64,000 bases of DNA, taken from the NCBI RefSeq assembly GCF_002218065.1, contig NZ_BDUB01000001.1, positions 1,806,711 to 1,870,710 on the forward strand, read 5' to 3'. Source of the stretch: Nodularia sp. NIES-3585 (GTDB lineage: Bacteria; Cyanobacteriota; Cyanobacteriia; Cyanobacteriales; Nostocaceae). Both the position numbers and the translations under genes were made by a program. A model generated the notes under the pieces. The model was not told the DNA's origin. It saw only the letters and a program-made list of their open reading frames with translations, and did no database searches. Of this stretch, positions 54,153 to 62,765 are shown piece by piece; position 1 is the first letter of the stretch; each line of letters opens with the position of its first letter.

Positions 54153-54962
54153 TTATTTCGTTTTCCCCAGCATCATATTTCCGACTAAAGAGCGCCATAA
54201 TGTATCCGGAAGTATCGCGTGTAAAAAGAAAAAAGCCTCACCGTAAGGGGAATACCTTAGTCTTTGGTTTCGGTCGGTTGCTGCGCGATAAATTGTTTTC
54301 GCAACCCCTTCTGGTGCTGCTAAAAAGTCATTCATCTTTTCGGTGAACTGGTTCATACGATTTATCATTTCTGTATAATCAGGATGCTTTGCCCATTTTG
54401 TCCCTTGATTCAGAAAATTTGTCTTGATACCACCTGGTTCAATAATTTTCACCCGAATGCCAAAGGGACGTAATTCATAACGTATAGACTCAGAAAGTCC
54501 CTCTACAGCCCATTTTGTCGCATGGTAAGAAGATGTCATCGGGAAAGCGAGACGACCGCCAATAGAAGACACGTTAATAATTGTGCCTCTACCCTGTTGA
54601 CGAAAAACGGGAAGGACAGTTTGTATAGTGGATACAAGCCCAAAAAAATTAGTTTGAAATTGATGCTCTAATTGCTCAGGTGTAACCCCTTGGATTGGCC
54701 CTAGTAGTGCATACCCTGCATTATTCACCAAAACTTCAATATGTCCAAAATGTTCTAAAGTTTCGCGGATTGCAGAAGCAATTGTCTTAGGCTGAGTGAC
54801 ATCAAGAAGGGGATATATTATGTTCTTTCCCTTTGCCCAATTATCAATCTTCCTGGGTGAACGCATTGTTGCTGCAACGTTCCAGCCTTGCTGTAGAAAA
54901 TACTTGGCTGTTGCTTCACCAATCCCACTAGAAGCACCTGTAATCAACACAGTTTTACTCAT
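54153..54962 (-). CDS. Short-chain dehydrogenase/reductase (SDR)
   Basis: A 269-residue classical SDR. The dinucleotide motif TGASSGIG is at 8-15, NNAGYALLG at about 80-88, and the catalytic YHATK (Tyr and Lys) follows ISSIGG-type strand VSSIGGRLAFPMTSS. The substrate is unknown. It is divergent from a MerR-family gene, which probably regulates it. Confidence 0.9.
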   Translation of the reverse strand: MSKTVLITGASSGIGEATAKYFLQQGWNVAATMRSPRKIDNWAKGKNIIYPLLDVTQPKTIASAIRETLEHFGHIEVLVNNAGYALLGPIQGVTPEQLEHQFQTNFFGLVSTIQTVLPVFRQQGRGTIINVSSIGGRLAFPMTSSYHATKWAVEGLSESIRYELRPFGIRVKIIEPGGIKTNFLNQGTKWAKHPDYTEMINRMNQFTEKMNDFLAAPEGVAKTIYRAATDRNQRLRYSPYGEAFFFLHAILPDTLWRSLVGNMMLGKTK

Positions 54963-55035
54963 TCTTGCTCTCTAGAAAATTTAATTTTGCTATCACACAG
55001 CTTAAACTGTGGACTATACTCCACAGTCAAACAAT

Positions 55036-55195
55036 TTTAGATTTTGGATTTTAGATTTTAGATTGACTGCACCCATAAAGGGATGCAGCTTGGGGATTTT
55101 GGATTGACAATTTTAGATTTGTTCCACCCACCAGGGGTGGGGCTTGTACCAAAAAGCATCCCAAATCCAAAATTTAAAATTCGGAGGGTCAAGTA
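55036..55195. repeat. Dispersed repeat, copy 2 (opposite orientation to 11503-11695)
   Basis: It shares AAAGGGATGCAGCTTGGGG, CACCCACCAGGGGTGGGGCT then TGTACC, and AATTCGGAGGGTCAAGTAAG with the reverse complement of the 11.5-kb copy. It lies in the SDR/MerR divergent promoter region, ending 20 bp before the MerR ATG. Confidence 0.8.
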
Positions 55196-55215
55196 AGATA
55201 TTTGAGGTCTCTGTG

Positions 55216-55584
55216 ATGTTGATTGGTGAACTGTCCAAGAAAACGAATTTATCGAAAGACACTATCCGCTTTTACGAAAAAATGGGGTTAATCACGGCAG
55301 GTGGTCAGCAAGCTGGAAGCAGAATTTACAAACAATACGACGCAACAACGGTAGAACGTCTGTTTTTGATCAACAAGGCAAAAGGACTGGGATTTACTCT
55401 CAAAGAGATCAAACAGCTAATTGATCAATGGGAAAATGATGCAATTCCCCCAGGCGAACAAATCAGAATCATTGAGTGCAAACTTGAAGAAGTTGCCAAA
55501 AAGATCCAAAATCTGAGTGAAATTAAATCTTACTTAGCTGCCAAATTAAGGAGGTTGAAACAAGAAGCAGATGCGGTTGGCTAA
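55216..55584 (+). CDS. MerR-family transcriptional regulator
   Basis: A 122-residue protein from ATG 55216. The MerR helix-turn-helix is at the N-terminus (MLIGELSKKTNLSKDTIRFY and EKMGLI), followed by GFTLKEIKQLI and a coiled-coil dimerisation helix. There is no cysteine-based metal site at the usual position. An upstream ATG at 55144 lies inside a dispersed repeat, so I reject it as start. It is divergent from the SDR gene. Confidence 0.88.
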   Translation: MLIGELSKKTNLSKDTIRFYEKMGLITAGGQQAGSRIYKQYDATTVERLFLINKAKGLGFTLKEIKQLIDQWENDAIPPGEQIRIIECKLEEVAKKIQNLSEIKSYLAAKLRRLKQEADAVG

Positions 55585-55881
55585 TTCATGAAATCAGGAG
55601 CAAACATACAGCAATACCTTAGCCAAATTGAAAAAAGCCTTAATTCGTAGGTTGGGTTGTTCGCGGTAGCGTTGCGGAGCAATCACCATGAAACCCAACA
55701 AATGCGTTGGGTTGCGCTGTCGCTTAACCCAATCTACAAAAAATGGCTAAGGTATTGATACAGTAGAACGAATATTTCAGCGAGTAGTAAAAGGTTTGTA
55801 GTAGGGACTGAAGTCCCTAAATTCAGGAGTAAAGTCCTGACTACTAGCAAACATTGCTTATGCGGTATAACTAAGAAATAA
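55585..55881. other. Gap with small repeats between MerR and a phosphoesterase gene
   Basis: 297 bp. It holds a GTAGGTTGGGTTGTTCGCGG-type block (55640-55740) with GGGTTGCG/CGCTTAACCC pairing. The second copy of the AGGGACTGAAGTCCCT/AGTAAAGTCCTGACTAC repeat is at 55800-55845. No gene is seen. Confidence 0.5.
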
Positions 55882-56715
55882 CTATGGGCTAACTAAGGTA
55901 ATTACACTAACTTCAGGTGGACAAAATAAACGTCCTGGGCGATAAGTGCCTAAGCCACGATTGACGTATAATTGATTATTTGAGACTTGGTGAAACCCTT
56001 TTGCCCATTCCCAATGTTTGACTACTTTTGAGCAATCTCCTAGTAATAATGGTTCCCAACGGCGCAATTTTTTAGGAAGTTGTTTCAGCAGGTTTTGATA
56101 ATGAAAAATGGCAGGGCCAAATCCTGGGATGACAATATGACCTCCGTGGGTATGTCCAGATAGTTGCAAATCTACGCGCCACTTTTGCAAAATTTTGGCA
56201 GTATCTGGGTTATGGGATAAAACTATCCGGGGTAGATCAGAATTAAGTAGATTCATCACTGGTTCGGGGTTGAATTCCCGTGACCAATATTCAGCTAGTC
56301 CGACGATTGGTAACTCTTGTCCTAATGGATAGGCGATTTCATTCCACAGGACACGAACATCAATGCTAGTTAAAGCCGATGTAATTTCTGCTTGGGAGTG
56401 CTTGTAATGTATATCATGATTGCCGAGGACAGCATAAATACCACAGCGGCTTTGTAAATGTTTCAGCCGTAAAGCTAGTTCGTGAATTGGTGTAGGATCG
56501 TCGGTTACATAGTCGCCAGTTAAGAGAATTATATCGGGTTCGGCTTCGTTACTAGCAGCGATCGCTTGTGCTAAAAGTTCTTCAGAAATTCTCAAACCAT
56601 CATAGTGAAAATCTGTCAACTGTACCAGCTTTGTACCTTGTAAAGATTGTGGTAAGTCCGCAATCTTAACCGTTATTTTATCTACTCTTAAACGTCCCGT
56701 AAACAACCAGTGCAT
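55882..56715 (-). CDS. Calcineurin-like metallophosphoesterase, paralogue A
   Basis: A 277-residue phosphoesterase with complete metal motifs: TDFHYDG, LLTGDYVTDD, LGNHDIHYK, LSHNPDTAK and LSGHTHGGHI. The family includes YaeI-like phosphodiesterases; the substrate is unknown. A close paralogue lies 98 bp upstream on the same strand (56814-57644), so this is a tandem duplication. Confidence 0.9.
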   Translation of the reverse strand: MHWLFTGRLRVDKITVKIADLPQSLQGTKLVQLTDFHYDGLRISEELLAQAIAASNEAEPDIILLTGDYVTDDPTPIHELALRLKHLQSRCGIYAVLGNHDIHYKHSQAEITSALTSIDVRVLWNEIAYPLGQELPIVGLAEYWSREFNPEPVMNLLNSDLPRIVLSHNPDTAKILQKWRVDLQLSGHTHGGHIVIPGFGPAIFHYQNLLKQLPKKLRRWEPLLLGDCSKVVKHWEWAKGFHQVSNNQLYVNRGLGTYRPGRLFCPPEVSVITLVSP

Positions 56716-56813
56716 AGTGCAACACCAGACTCCTCATACCAGTGCTTACAGCTTATCAAAAATTAAAATACATCTTGGGTAAGTCCAAAAAATAAATGGT
56801 TAGTATTGGTAAA

Positions 56814-57644
56814 CTATGCCCTTTGGAGGATAATTTCTGTAACTTCAGGAGGACAAAATAAGCGCCCTGGTAAATAAGTCCCCAAACCACGATTGACATA
56901 TAGCTGATTATTTCCTACTTGATGTAAACCTTGCGCCCATTCCCAATGACGGATGATTAAGTAGTTTCTTTGCAGAAATGGAAAGCAATACCGTAGTTTC
57001 ATAGGTATATTTTGCAAAATTTTTTTGTAGTAAAGTAATATCGGACCTAGTCCGGGAATCACAATTTGACCACCGTGTGTGTGACCAGATAATTGCAAAT
57101 CTACTCGCCACCCTTGCAATAATTCGGCCGTATCAGGGTTATGAGATAATACAATCCGAGGTGTGTCAGAATCTAGTTGGTTCATTACTACTCTGGGATT
57201 GAATTCTCGTGAATAACGATCCGCTAGTCCGACTAATGGTAATTCTGTTCCGAAAGGATAGGCGATTTGATTCCACAGGACGTTAATACCTATGTTAGTT
57301 AAGGCATTTGTAATTTCGCTTTTTGAGTGTTTGTAATAGATATCGTGATTACCCAATATGGCATAAATACCAGCCTGACTTTTTAGCTGTTTGAGTCGTG
57401 AGGCTAGGTCATGAATGGGTTCGGTGCTTGTAGTTACAAAGTCGCCAGTCAATAAAACTAAATCTGGTTTTAATTGGTTACTAGCTGCGATCGCCTGTTC
57501 TAACATTTCTTCTGAAAGTCGCAAACCATCATAATGAAAGTCTGACATCTGCACCAATTTCTTACCTTCTAAAGATACAGGCAAACTCTTGATCATAACC
57601 GTTAATCTTTCTAGAGTCAAAGAACCAGATAATAACCAGTGCAT
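56814..57644 (-). CDS. Calcineurin-like metallophosphoesterase, paralogue B
   Basis: A 276-residue protein from ATG 57644 (MHWLLSGSLTLERLT), which aligns with the start of paralogue A. The upstream ATG at 57665 would add seven residues. Metal motifs are SDFHYDG, LLTGDFVTTS, LGNHDIYYK, LSHNPDTAE and LSGHTHGGQI. It is highly similar to paralogue A throughout, including the C-terminal NNQLYVNRGLGTY. Confidence 0.9.
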   Translation of the reverse strand: MHWLLSGSLTLERLTVMIKSLPVSLEGKKLVQMSDFHYDGLRLSEEMLEQAIAASNQLKPDLVLLTGDFVTTSTEPIHDLASRLKQLKSQAGIYAILGNHDIYYKHSKSEITNALTNIGINVLWNQIAYPFGTELPLVGLADRYSREFNPRVVMNQLDSDTPRIVLSHNPDTAELLQGWRVDLQLSGHTHGGQIVIPGLGPILLYYKKILQNIPMKLRYCFPFLQRNYLIIRHWEWAQGLHQVGNNQLYVNRGLGTYLPGRLFCPPEVTEIILQRA

Positions 57645-57780
57645 AACGTCTTTAGTAAAGCTCAATTATAGTGGAGCAATCCGATACAAAAAAAGAGGCG
57701 TTTTCTGGGTCTTGGCTTCTAGGAGTTGGTTAATTTTTATAGTTATTTCTCATTTGAGTAAATCATCAAAGGATAGTAAA

Positions 57781-60420
57781 TCATTTATAGATTTTCTTGC
57801 ATAGGTTTTTTTGAATAACTTTTTGGGGTCGATTGAGTAACTTTAATAGTTCAAACCAAAGCAGAGCGATCGCCCCACCCCCCAAACAAATTGCCAAGTC
57901 AATTGGGTGTAAGAAGGAGAAGCTAAACAATTGACGCAAGAAGGGAACATACAACACGAACGCTAGAAAAACCAGTCCGCCACCAATCAACCACCAAAGG
58001 GCAGCATTAGGAGATTTGAAGATTTTTAGGCTGAGGCGTGATGAAGAACTTTCACTCAAAATTAATCCTAAATTTGCTAAAATCAACGTCGTAAACGTTA
58101 ACGCACGGGCATCAAGTTCGCCTTGTCTGCGATATAACGCAACCACAAAGATGACGAGAGCGATCGCTAAAATCCCCACCCCTTGCAGCACTGCCAAACC
58201 CAAAGTTTTCCTGCCAAATAATGCTTCTTTGGGGTTGCGGGGAGGACGCTGCATCACTGTTGCTTCTGCGGGTTCGGCTTCTAAAACGATGGAGCAAGCT
58301 GGATCAATAATCAAATGCACAAAGGCAACGTGAACGGGAAGTAATACTAACGGCAGCTTAAACAACACTGGAATTAAAGACATACCAGCGATCGGGATGT
58401 GAATCGCTAGCAGATATGCCATTGCTTTACGGAGATTATCAAAAATTCGTCGTCCCAGCTTGACTGCTTGCACAATGGATGAAAAATCATCATCCAATAA
58501 CACTAACGCCGCCGACTCACGGGCAACATCTGTGCCTCGCTGTCCCATCGCAATCCCGATTTGGGCAGATTTGAGAGCCGGGGCATCATTCACACCATCC
58601 CCTGTCATGGCAACGACTTCACCCTTGGCTTTCAAAGCATTAACCAAGCGCAATTTTTGTTCGGGAACGGCTCGTGCAAAAATATTTGTACTTTGAATAC
58701 GTTGTTCGAGTTCAGCGTCACTCATCAGATCCAATTCGGCTCCCGTCAGAATGGCTCCCATTTGCATCAATCCAATCTGACGAGCAATAGTTTGAGCCGT
58801 TCCGGGATAATCACCCGTAATCATAACTACTCGAATACCTGCGGTGTAACATTCTTGAATTGCCGCCGCAACATTTGGACGCACTGGATCAGACAGTCCA
58901 ACTAATCCGATAAATTGAAAAGGAAAGTCATGTTGCTCATCGGGTAAATGATTTGGATTAAGGGACGGATGAGGCGGCAAAAATGGCGGTGGCGCATCAA
59001 GAAGAGAGGCTTTGGCAACGCCTAACACACGCAATCCTTGATTTGCCATTTCACTGATTTGGGCTGCCATAATTCTCTGCTGTTGAGGCGTGAAATGACA
59101 GAGATCCGCGATCGCTTCCGGCGCTCCTTTCGCTGCAATTTCATACTGCTTGCCATCGGCTGACTGCCAAACGTGAGACATTGCCAATAGCTGCGGTGAG
59201 AGCGGATATTCTCGCAACAGTATCCAATCGTCATGCAGATGTTCAGTATGTGCCAGATAGCGATCACCCAATTCCTTAAACGCTTTCTCCATTGGATCAA
59301 AGGGATCTCTTTGACTCGCCAAAATGCAAAACTCGACTAATTTATGAACCGTTTCGGGGAGAGACTCTCGTAAATGCAATTCCAAATTATATGGTTGAGG
59401 GTTTTCTGCATGGTTGTATGCAAATAGCTGTTTTACTGCCATCTGATTCAGCGTCAGCGTCCCAGTTTTATCGACACACAGAACCGTTGCAGAACCCAAA
59501 GTTTCCACGGCACAAGCGCGACGAGCTAAAACGTGTTTCTGAGAAATTCGCCAGGCTCCCAAGGCTAAGAAAATCGTCACGACAACCGGAAATTCGTTTG
59601 GCAAAATTGCCATTGCTAGGGTAATACCTGCGAGAAATCCTTTAAGCCAATCTCCTCGCGTGATTCCATAAATAACAATGATCGCCACACACAATAATAA
59701 AGCGATGCCAAATAAACGGCTTACCAAGCGAGTCATTTCTTGTTGTAAGGGAGTCGGTTCCAGCTTGACTTTTTGCAAAGCGTTGCCAATCTTGCCCATC
59801 TCTGTTTGAGCGCCCACCGCTTGAACTTGAGCAATTCCCTGTCCCTGAACTACTAAGGTTCCAGAATATACAAAGGGCAACTCATCTCCCCCTGGACGTG
59901 CCATTTCCACGGTACCGGCGGCGGCAACTTTGCGAACGGGTAGGGATTCCCCAGTTAATAACGACTCATCGGTTGAAAAATTTGTGCAAGATAGTACCAT
60001 TGCATCGGCAGGAACGCGATCGCCTTCTGCCAACACTAAGACATCTCCCCGAACGACTTCTCGCCCCGCAATTCGTTTTCGCTCACCATCCCGAATCACT
60101 AAGGCGCGAGGACTGGAAAGATCGCGCAAGGCTTCTAGGGCGTGTTCAGTCTTACCTTCCTGGTAAAGGCTAATCCCGGTGATGAAGAAGACGAAACCCA
60201 GCAAAATCAAGGCTTCCTGTAGATCGCCTAAAATCCAATAGATGATACCCCCGCCGAATAGCAAGAGGAAGATCGGATCTTGAACGGTTTCCCAAGCGAA
60301 CGATAAAATACTGCGAGAGCGAGCTGAGGGGAGTTCATTGTAGCCTTCGTCTTTGAGCCGAGCGATCGCCTCTTGCTCAGATAAGCCATCCACTGTATTG
60401 AGATCGACGGTGGAAACCAT
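57781..60420 (-). CDS. P-type cation-transporting ATPase (Ca2+-type, P2)
   Basis: An 879-residue protein from ATG 60420 (MVSTVDLNTV), chosen over the upstream 60483 start because the extra 21 residues are not typical. Domains are the cation ATPase N-domain, the actuator TDESLLTGES, the phosphorylation motif DKTGTLTLNQ, KGAPEAIADL and the hinge TGDGVNDAPALK, with about eight to ten membrane segments. The fourth membrane segment has AILPNEFPV, where Ca2+ pumps usually have a PEGLP/PEALP motif. That difference makes the transported ion uncertain. Confidence 0.88.
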   Translation of the reverse strand: MVSTVDLNTVDGLSEQEAIARLKDEGYNELPSARSRSILSFAWETVQDPIFLLLFGGGIIYWILGDLQEALILLGFVFFITGISLYQEGKTEHALEALRDLSSPRALVIRDGERKRIAGREVVRGDVLVLAEGDRVPADAMVLSCTNFSTDESLLTGESLPVRKVAAAGTVEMARPGGDELPFVYSGTLVVQGQGIAQVQAVGAQTEMGKIGNALQKVKLEPTPLQQEMTRLVSRLFGIALLLCVAIIVIYGITRGDWLKGFLAGITLAMAILPNEFPVVVTIFLALGAWRISQKHVLARRACAVETLGSATVLCVDKTGTLTLNQMAVKQLFAYNHAENPQPYNLELHLRESLPETVHKLVEFCILASQRDPFDPMEKAFKELGDRYLAHTEHLHDDWILLREYPLSPQLLAMSHVWQSADGKQYEIAAKGAPEAIADLCHFTPQQQRIMAAQISEMANQGLRVLGVAKASLLDAPPPFLPPHPSLNPNHLPDEQHDFPFQFIGLVGLSDPVRPNVAAAIQECYTAGIRVVMITGDYPGTAQTIARQIGLMQMGAILTGAELDLMSDAELEQRIQSTNIFARAVPEQKLRLVNALKAKGEVVAMTGDGVNDAPALKSAQIGIAMGQRGTDVARESAALVLLDDDFSSIVQAVKLGRRIFDNLRKAMAYLLAIHIPIAGMSLIPVLFKLPLVLLPVHVAFVHLIIDPACSIVLEAEPAEATVMQRPPRNPKEALFGRKTLGLAVLQGVGILAIALVIFVVALYRRQGELDARALTFTTLILANLGLILSESSSSRLSLKIFKSPNAALWWLIGGGLVFLAFVLYVPFLRQLFSFSFLHPIDLAICLGGGAIALLWFELLKLLNRPQKVIQKNLCKKIYK

Positions 60421-61018
60421 AATCCCGCTTTTTCCTATAAAACATAAAAACAAAGCTAATGAACTACCCATAGTTGGCTTCACTTTGTGACGCTGCGCGA
60501 ACGCCTGAACTATGGGTTTCTACATCCCATAGTTCGTTACTAGCAGAGACTTCCACGAATTTTTGACGTTTCTTTTGTCCTAGTTGCCGCATACTTCCAG
60601 CTTGCTGACGCTTACTGGTGGATGTGGTAGAGCTAGAGGCATCTACGTCTACGTTAGCGTAGCGGCGCGTTAGCGCGGTTAGTTCCTAGCCCCGGTAGTG
60701 TTCCTTTTGCCCAACAAAGCATAACTTCGTTCGCAAATTTTCTGATTAGCTGCCTCAAATATCATTAAATCAGAAAGCATCAAATCCTTCTTGTATCTTG
60801 CTAGGTAAATAAGTTCAATTTTATCTACCACTTTTGAATGTTTTATGAGGATAGTGACGATGTAGGGAATCTCACCTTGGACAAGCATTGCTGATATTTA
60901 TTTGAAGTGTTGAGATTTTTGCCCAGGTTACTTCTTTAGAAGGTATTAATAGAGGTTACAGTTTCAAATTAAAAATCATCCTATGTCTGTTTTCAACCAA
61001 AATAATCAGATGATTTTT
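60421..61018. other. Gap between the ATPase and pgeF, with coding remnants
   Basis: 598 bp. On the minus strand there is a 69-codon frame (60679-60888) and, in another frame, a short stretch reading SKRQQAGSMRQLGQKKRQK and on to SASNELWDVETHSSG (about 60500-60630). They are separated by a block of TACGCTAACG-type short repeats (about 60640-60680). This could be one small gene broken by a repeat insertion. Nothing was recognised by family. Confidence 0.35.
60679..60888 (-). pseudogene. Possible small disrupted gene, unknown
   Basis: A 69-codon frame starting MLVQGEIPYIVTILIK and ending where short repeats begin. No family was recognised. An out-of-frame continuation is possible beyond the repeat (see the surrounding gap). 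Codon use is plausible, but evidence for a real gene is weak. Confidence 0.25.
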
Positions 61019-61789
61019 TTACCTGACAATTCCTGACCATTGAATTTTTTTCTGTTGCTCCCGACGATAAGAAAAGAAATATTCTGGAGTTTGGTAAGTA
61101 CAGTAAGGCGCGATCGCTATTTGTTCGGCGCTAATCCCCAAGCTTTCCAGTTGTAAAACATTGACTCGTCGTACATCCAACCTGACTTTTCCGGGTTCAG
61201 AATCTGCGAATAAAGGTGAATTTGGTAACTCATGCAAAGCAGCAATCATCTGCTGTACCTCTAGATGGGATGTAATGCTAGCACCAACTTCTGCTGCTAC
61301 TTCTAGAGAAACTTGGTAAACTTCACCGGCGATCGCGGGTCCCATTGCAATCCGTAAGTCATCCAGTTGACTACCTTGGTTTTGCAGACGGGCGATCGCT
61401 TGGGGAACAATCTTCGCCGCAGTCCCCCGCCAACCCGCGTGTAGTGCGGCTACTTGTCTAGTTTTAACATCACCAATCAATACAGGTGTACAATCGGCAC
61501 TAGCTACCCAGAGAGCTTGTAGTGAGTATTCGCTGATTAAACCATCTCCCAAGACTAAGCCAGAATCTTCTGAGCCTATCTGGTTCTCAATTTCTTGTGG
61601 AGTCAGAATTATATTGCCATGTACCTGCTGCAAACGATATGCTGATGCTTCTGGGTGCAGAACTTTTGTCAAATCTTGAGGCGATCGCGGCCAAAACTGC
61701 TGAGTAAAGAAGCCGTGATGCCAATCTTTGAGAAGACTACAAGTAAGATAGGGTAGACCTTGCCAATTGTGCCAGTGCCAAGTGTGCAT
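61019..61789 (-). CDS. pgeF: Purine nucleoside phosphorylase / YfiH (PgeF) family protein
   Basis: A 256-residue protein from ATG 61789 (MHTWHWHN); an upstream ATG at 61816 adds nine residues. Family metal motifs are QQVHGN (His), SADCTPVLI (Cys) and LHAGWRGTA (His). The family was once called polyphenol oxidase/laccase-like; members correct peptidoglycan errors or act on purine nucleosides. The gene is divergent from birA by 70 bp. Confidence 0.9.
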   Translation of the reverse strand: MHTWHWHNWQGLPYLTCSLLKDWHHGFFTQQFWPRSPQDLTKVLHPEASAYRLQQVHGNIILTPQEIENQIGSEDSGLVLGDGLISEYSLQALWVASADCTPVLIGDVKTRQVAALHAGWRGTAAKIVPQAIARLQNQGSQLDDLRIAMGPAIAGEVYQVSLEVAAEVGASITSHLEVQQMIAALHELPNSPLFADSEPGKVRLDVRRVNVLQLESLGISAEQIAIAPYCTYQTPEYFFSYRREQQKKIQWSGIVR

Positions 61790-61859
61790 CTTGAACCAAA
61801 CCGAAACAGAAATCAATCAATTAATGCTAACTTGAACAACGGGATTTCGGTTAACTGCT

Positions 61860-62678
61860 GTGGGATTTAATCGGCAACTCTTGGAAAACTCCCTAAAATC
61901 GGGACGTGGGGATACTTATTTACCATTCTCCCTACATATTTTTGAAAGTGTTCCCTCAACTAATCAGACTCTGTGGGACTTGTTGAAACAGGGGGCTGAG
62001 AAAAACTCTGTGGTAATTGCAACTCAGCAAACTTCTGGTAGAGGACAATGGGGCCGTCAGTGGAATTCTCCCACCGGGGGACTATATCTTTCGGTGGGTA
62101 TTGTTCCTAAACTAGAGGCTACAGATAGTTATCAACTCACCTTAGCCAGTGCTTGGGGAATTGCTGCTCGGTTGCGTCAGTGCGGCGTAAGTGTGGGCAT
62201 TAAATGGCCTAATGACTTAGTATTGCATAGTCGCAAACTCGGCGGCATTTTAACCGAAACAAAAGTCCACAATGGACAGATTATACAAGCAGTGATTGGT
62301 GTCGGCATTAACTGGGCTAACCCAGTACCCGATACTGGCATCAATCTAGAATCCTGGCAAATTTCCCAGCCGACTCAGGCTATCTCTTGTCTGGAAATGC
62401 TAACTTCCACAGTTTTACTGGGAATAGAATCCGGTATACGGTGTCTGTGCCAAGAAGGAGTAAGTGTACTCTTGTCTCGATATTTAGATTTATTGACAAA
62501 TATCGGTGATCAGGTATGTATCAATAATCTTTTAGGCACTGTCATTGGCGTAACTTCACAGGGAAATCTTCATGTGTCTTTTGAAACGTATGATACAAAT
62601 GACATAAAGACACCAGAAATTTATGTCGAACCCGGTACAATCAGTTTGGGTTACAGTAAATCTTCTGTTTTATTTTAG
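61860..62678 (+). CDS. birA: Biotin-[acetyl-CoA-carboxylase] ligase
   Basis: A 272-residue ligase that attaches biotin to the acetyl-CoA carboxylase carrier protein. Motifs are TQQTSGRGQWGRQWNSPTGG (biotinoyl-AMP loop) and GIKWPNDLVL with KLGGIL. It lacks the N-terminal DNA-binding domain of E. coli BirA, so it is a non-regulatory form. A GTG start at 61860 is used. It supports fatty acid synthesis, as do the fab genes upstream. Confidence 0.93.
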   Translation: MGFNRQLLENSLKSGRGDTYLPFSLHIFESVPSTNQTLWDLLKQGAEKNSVVIATQQTSGRGQWGRQWNSPTGGLYLSVGIVPKLEATDSYQLTLASAWGIAARLRQCGVSVGIKWPNDLVLHSRKLGGILTETKVHNGQIIQAVIGVGINWANPVPDTGINLESWQISQPTQAISCLEMLTSTVLLGIESGIRCLCQEGVSVLLSRYLDLLTNIGDQVCINNLLGTVIGVTSQGNLHVSFETYDTNDIKTPEIYVEPGTISLGYSKSSVLF

Positions 62679-62765
62679 GTTTGTTCAAAATTTCGCTCTT
62701 TGGGCAAGACAAACCACTGACATCATCTCTTTCTTTAGACTAATTTAAAACAACTGAGAGAAACA

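Noticed and set aside
55144-55215. Upstream start for the MerR gene
   Set aside because: The added residues are encoded by a dispersed repeat, and the MerR motif begins at the ATG at 55216.
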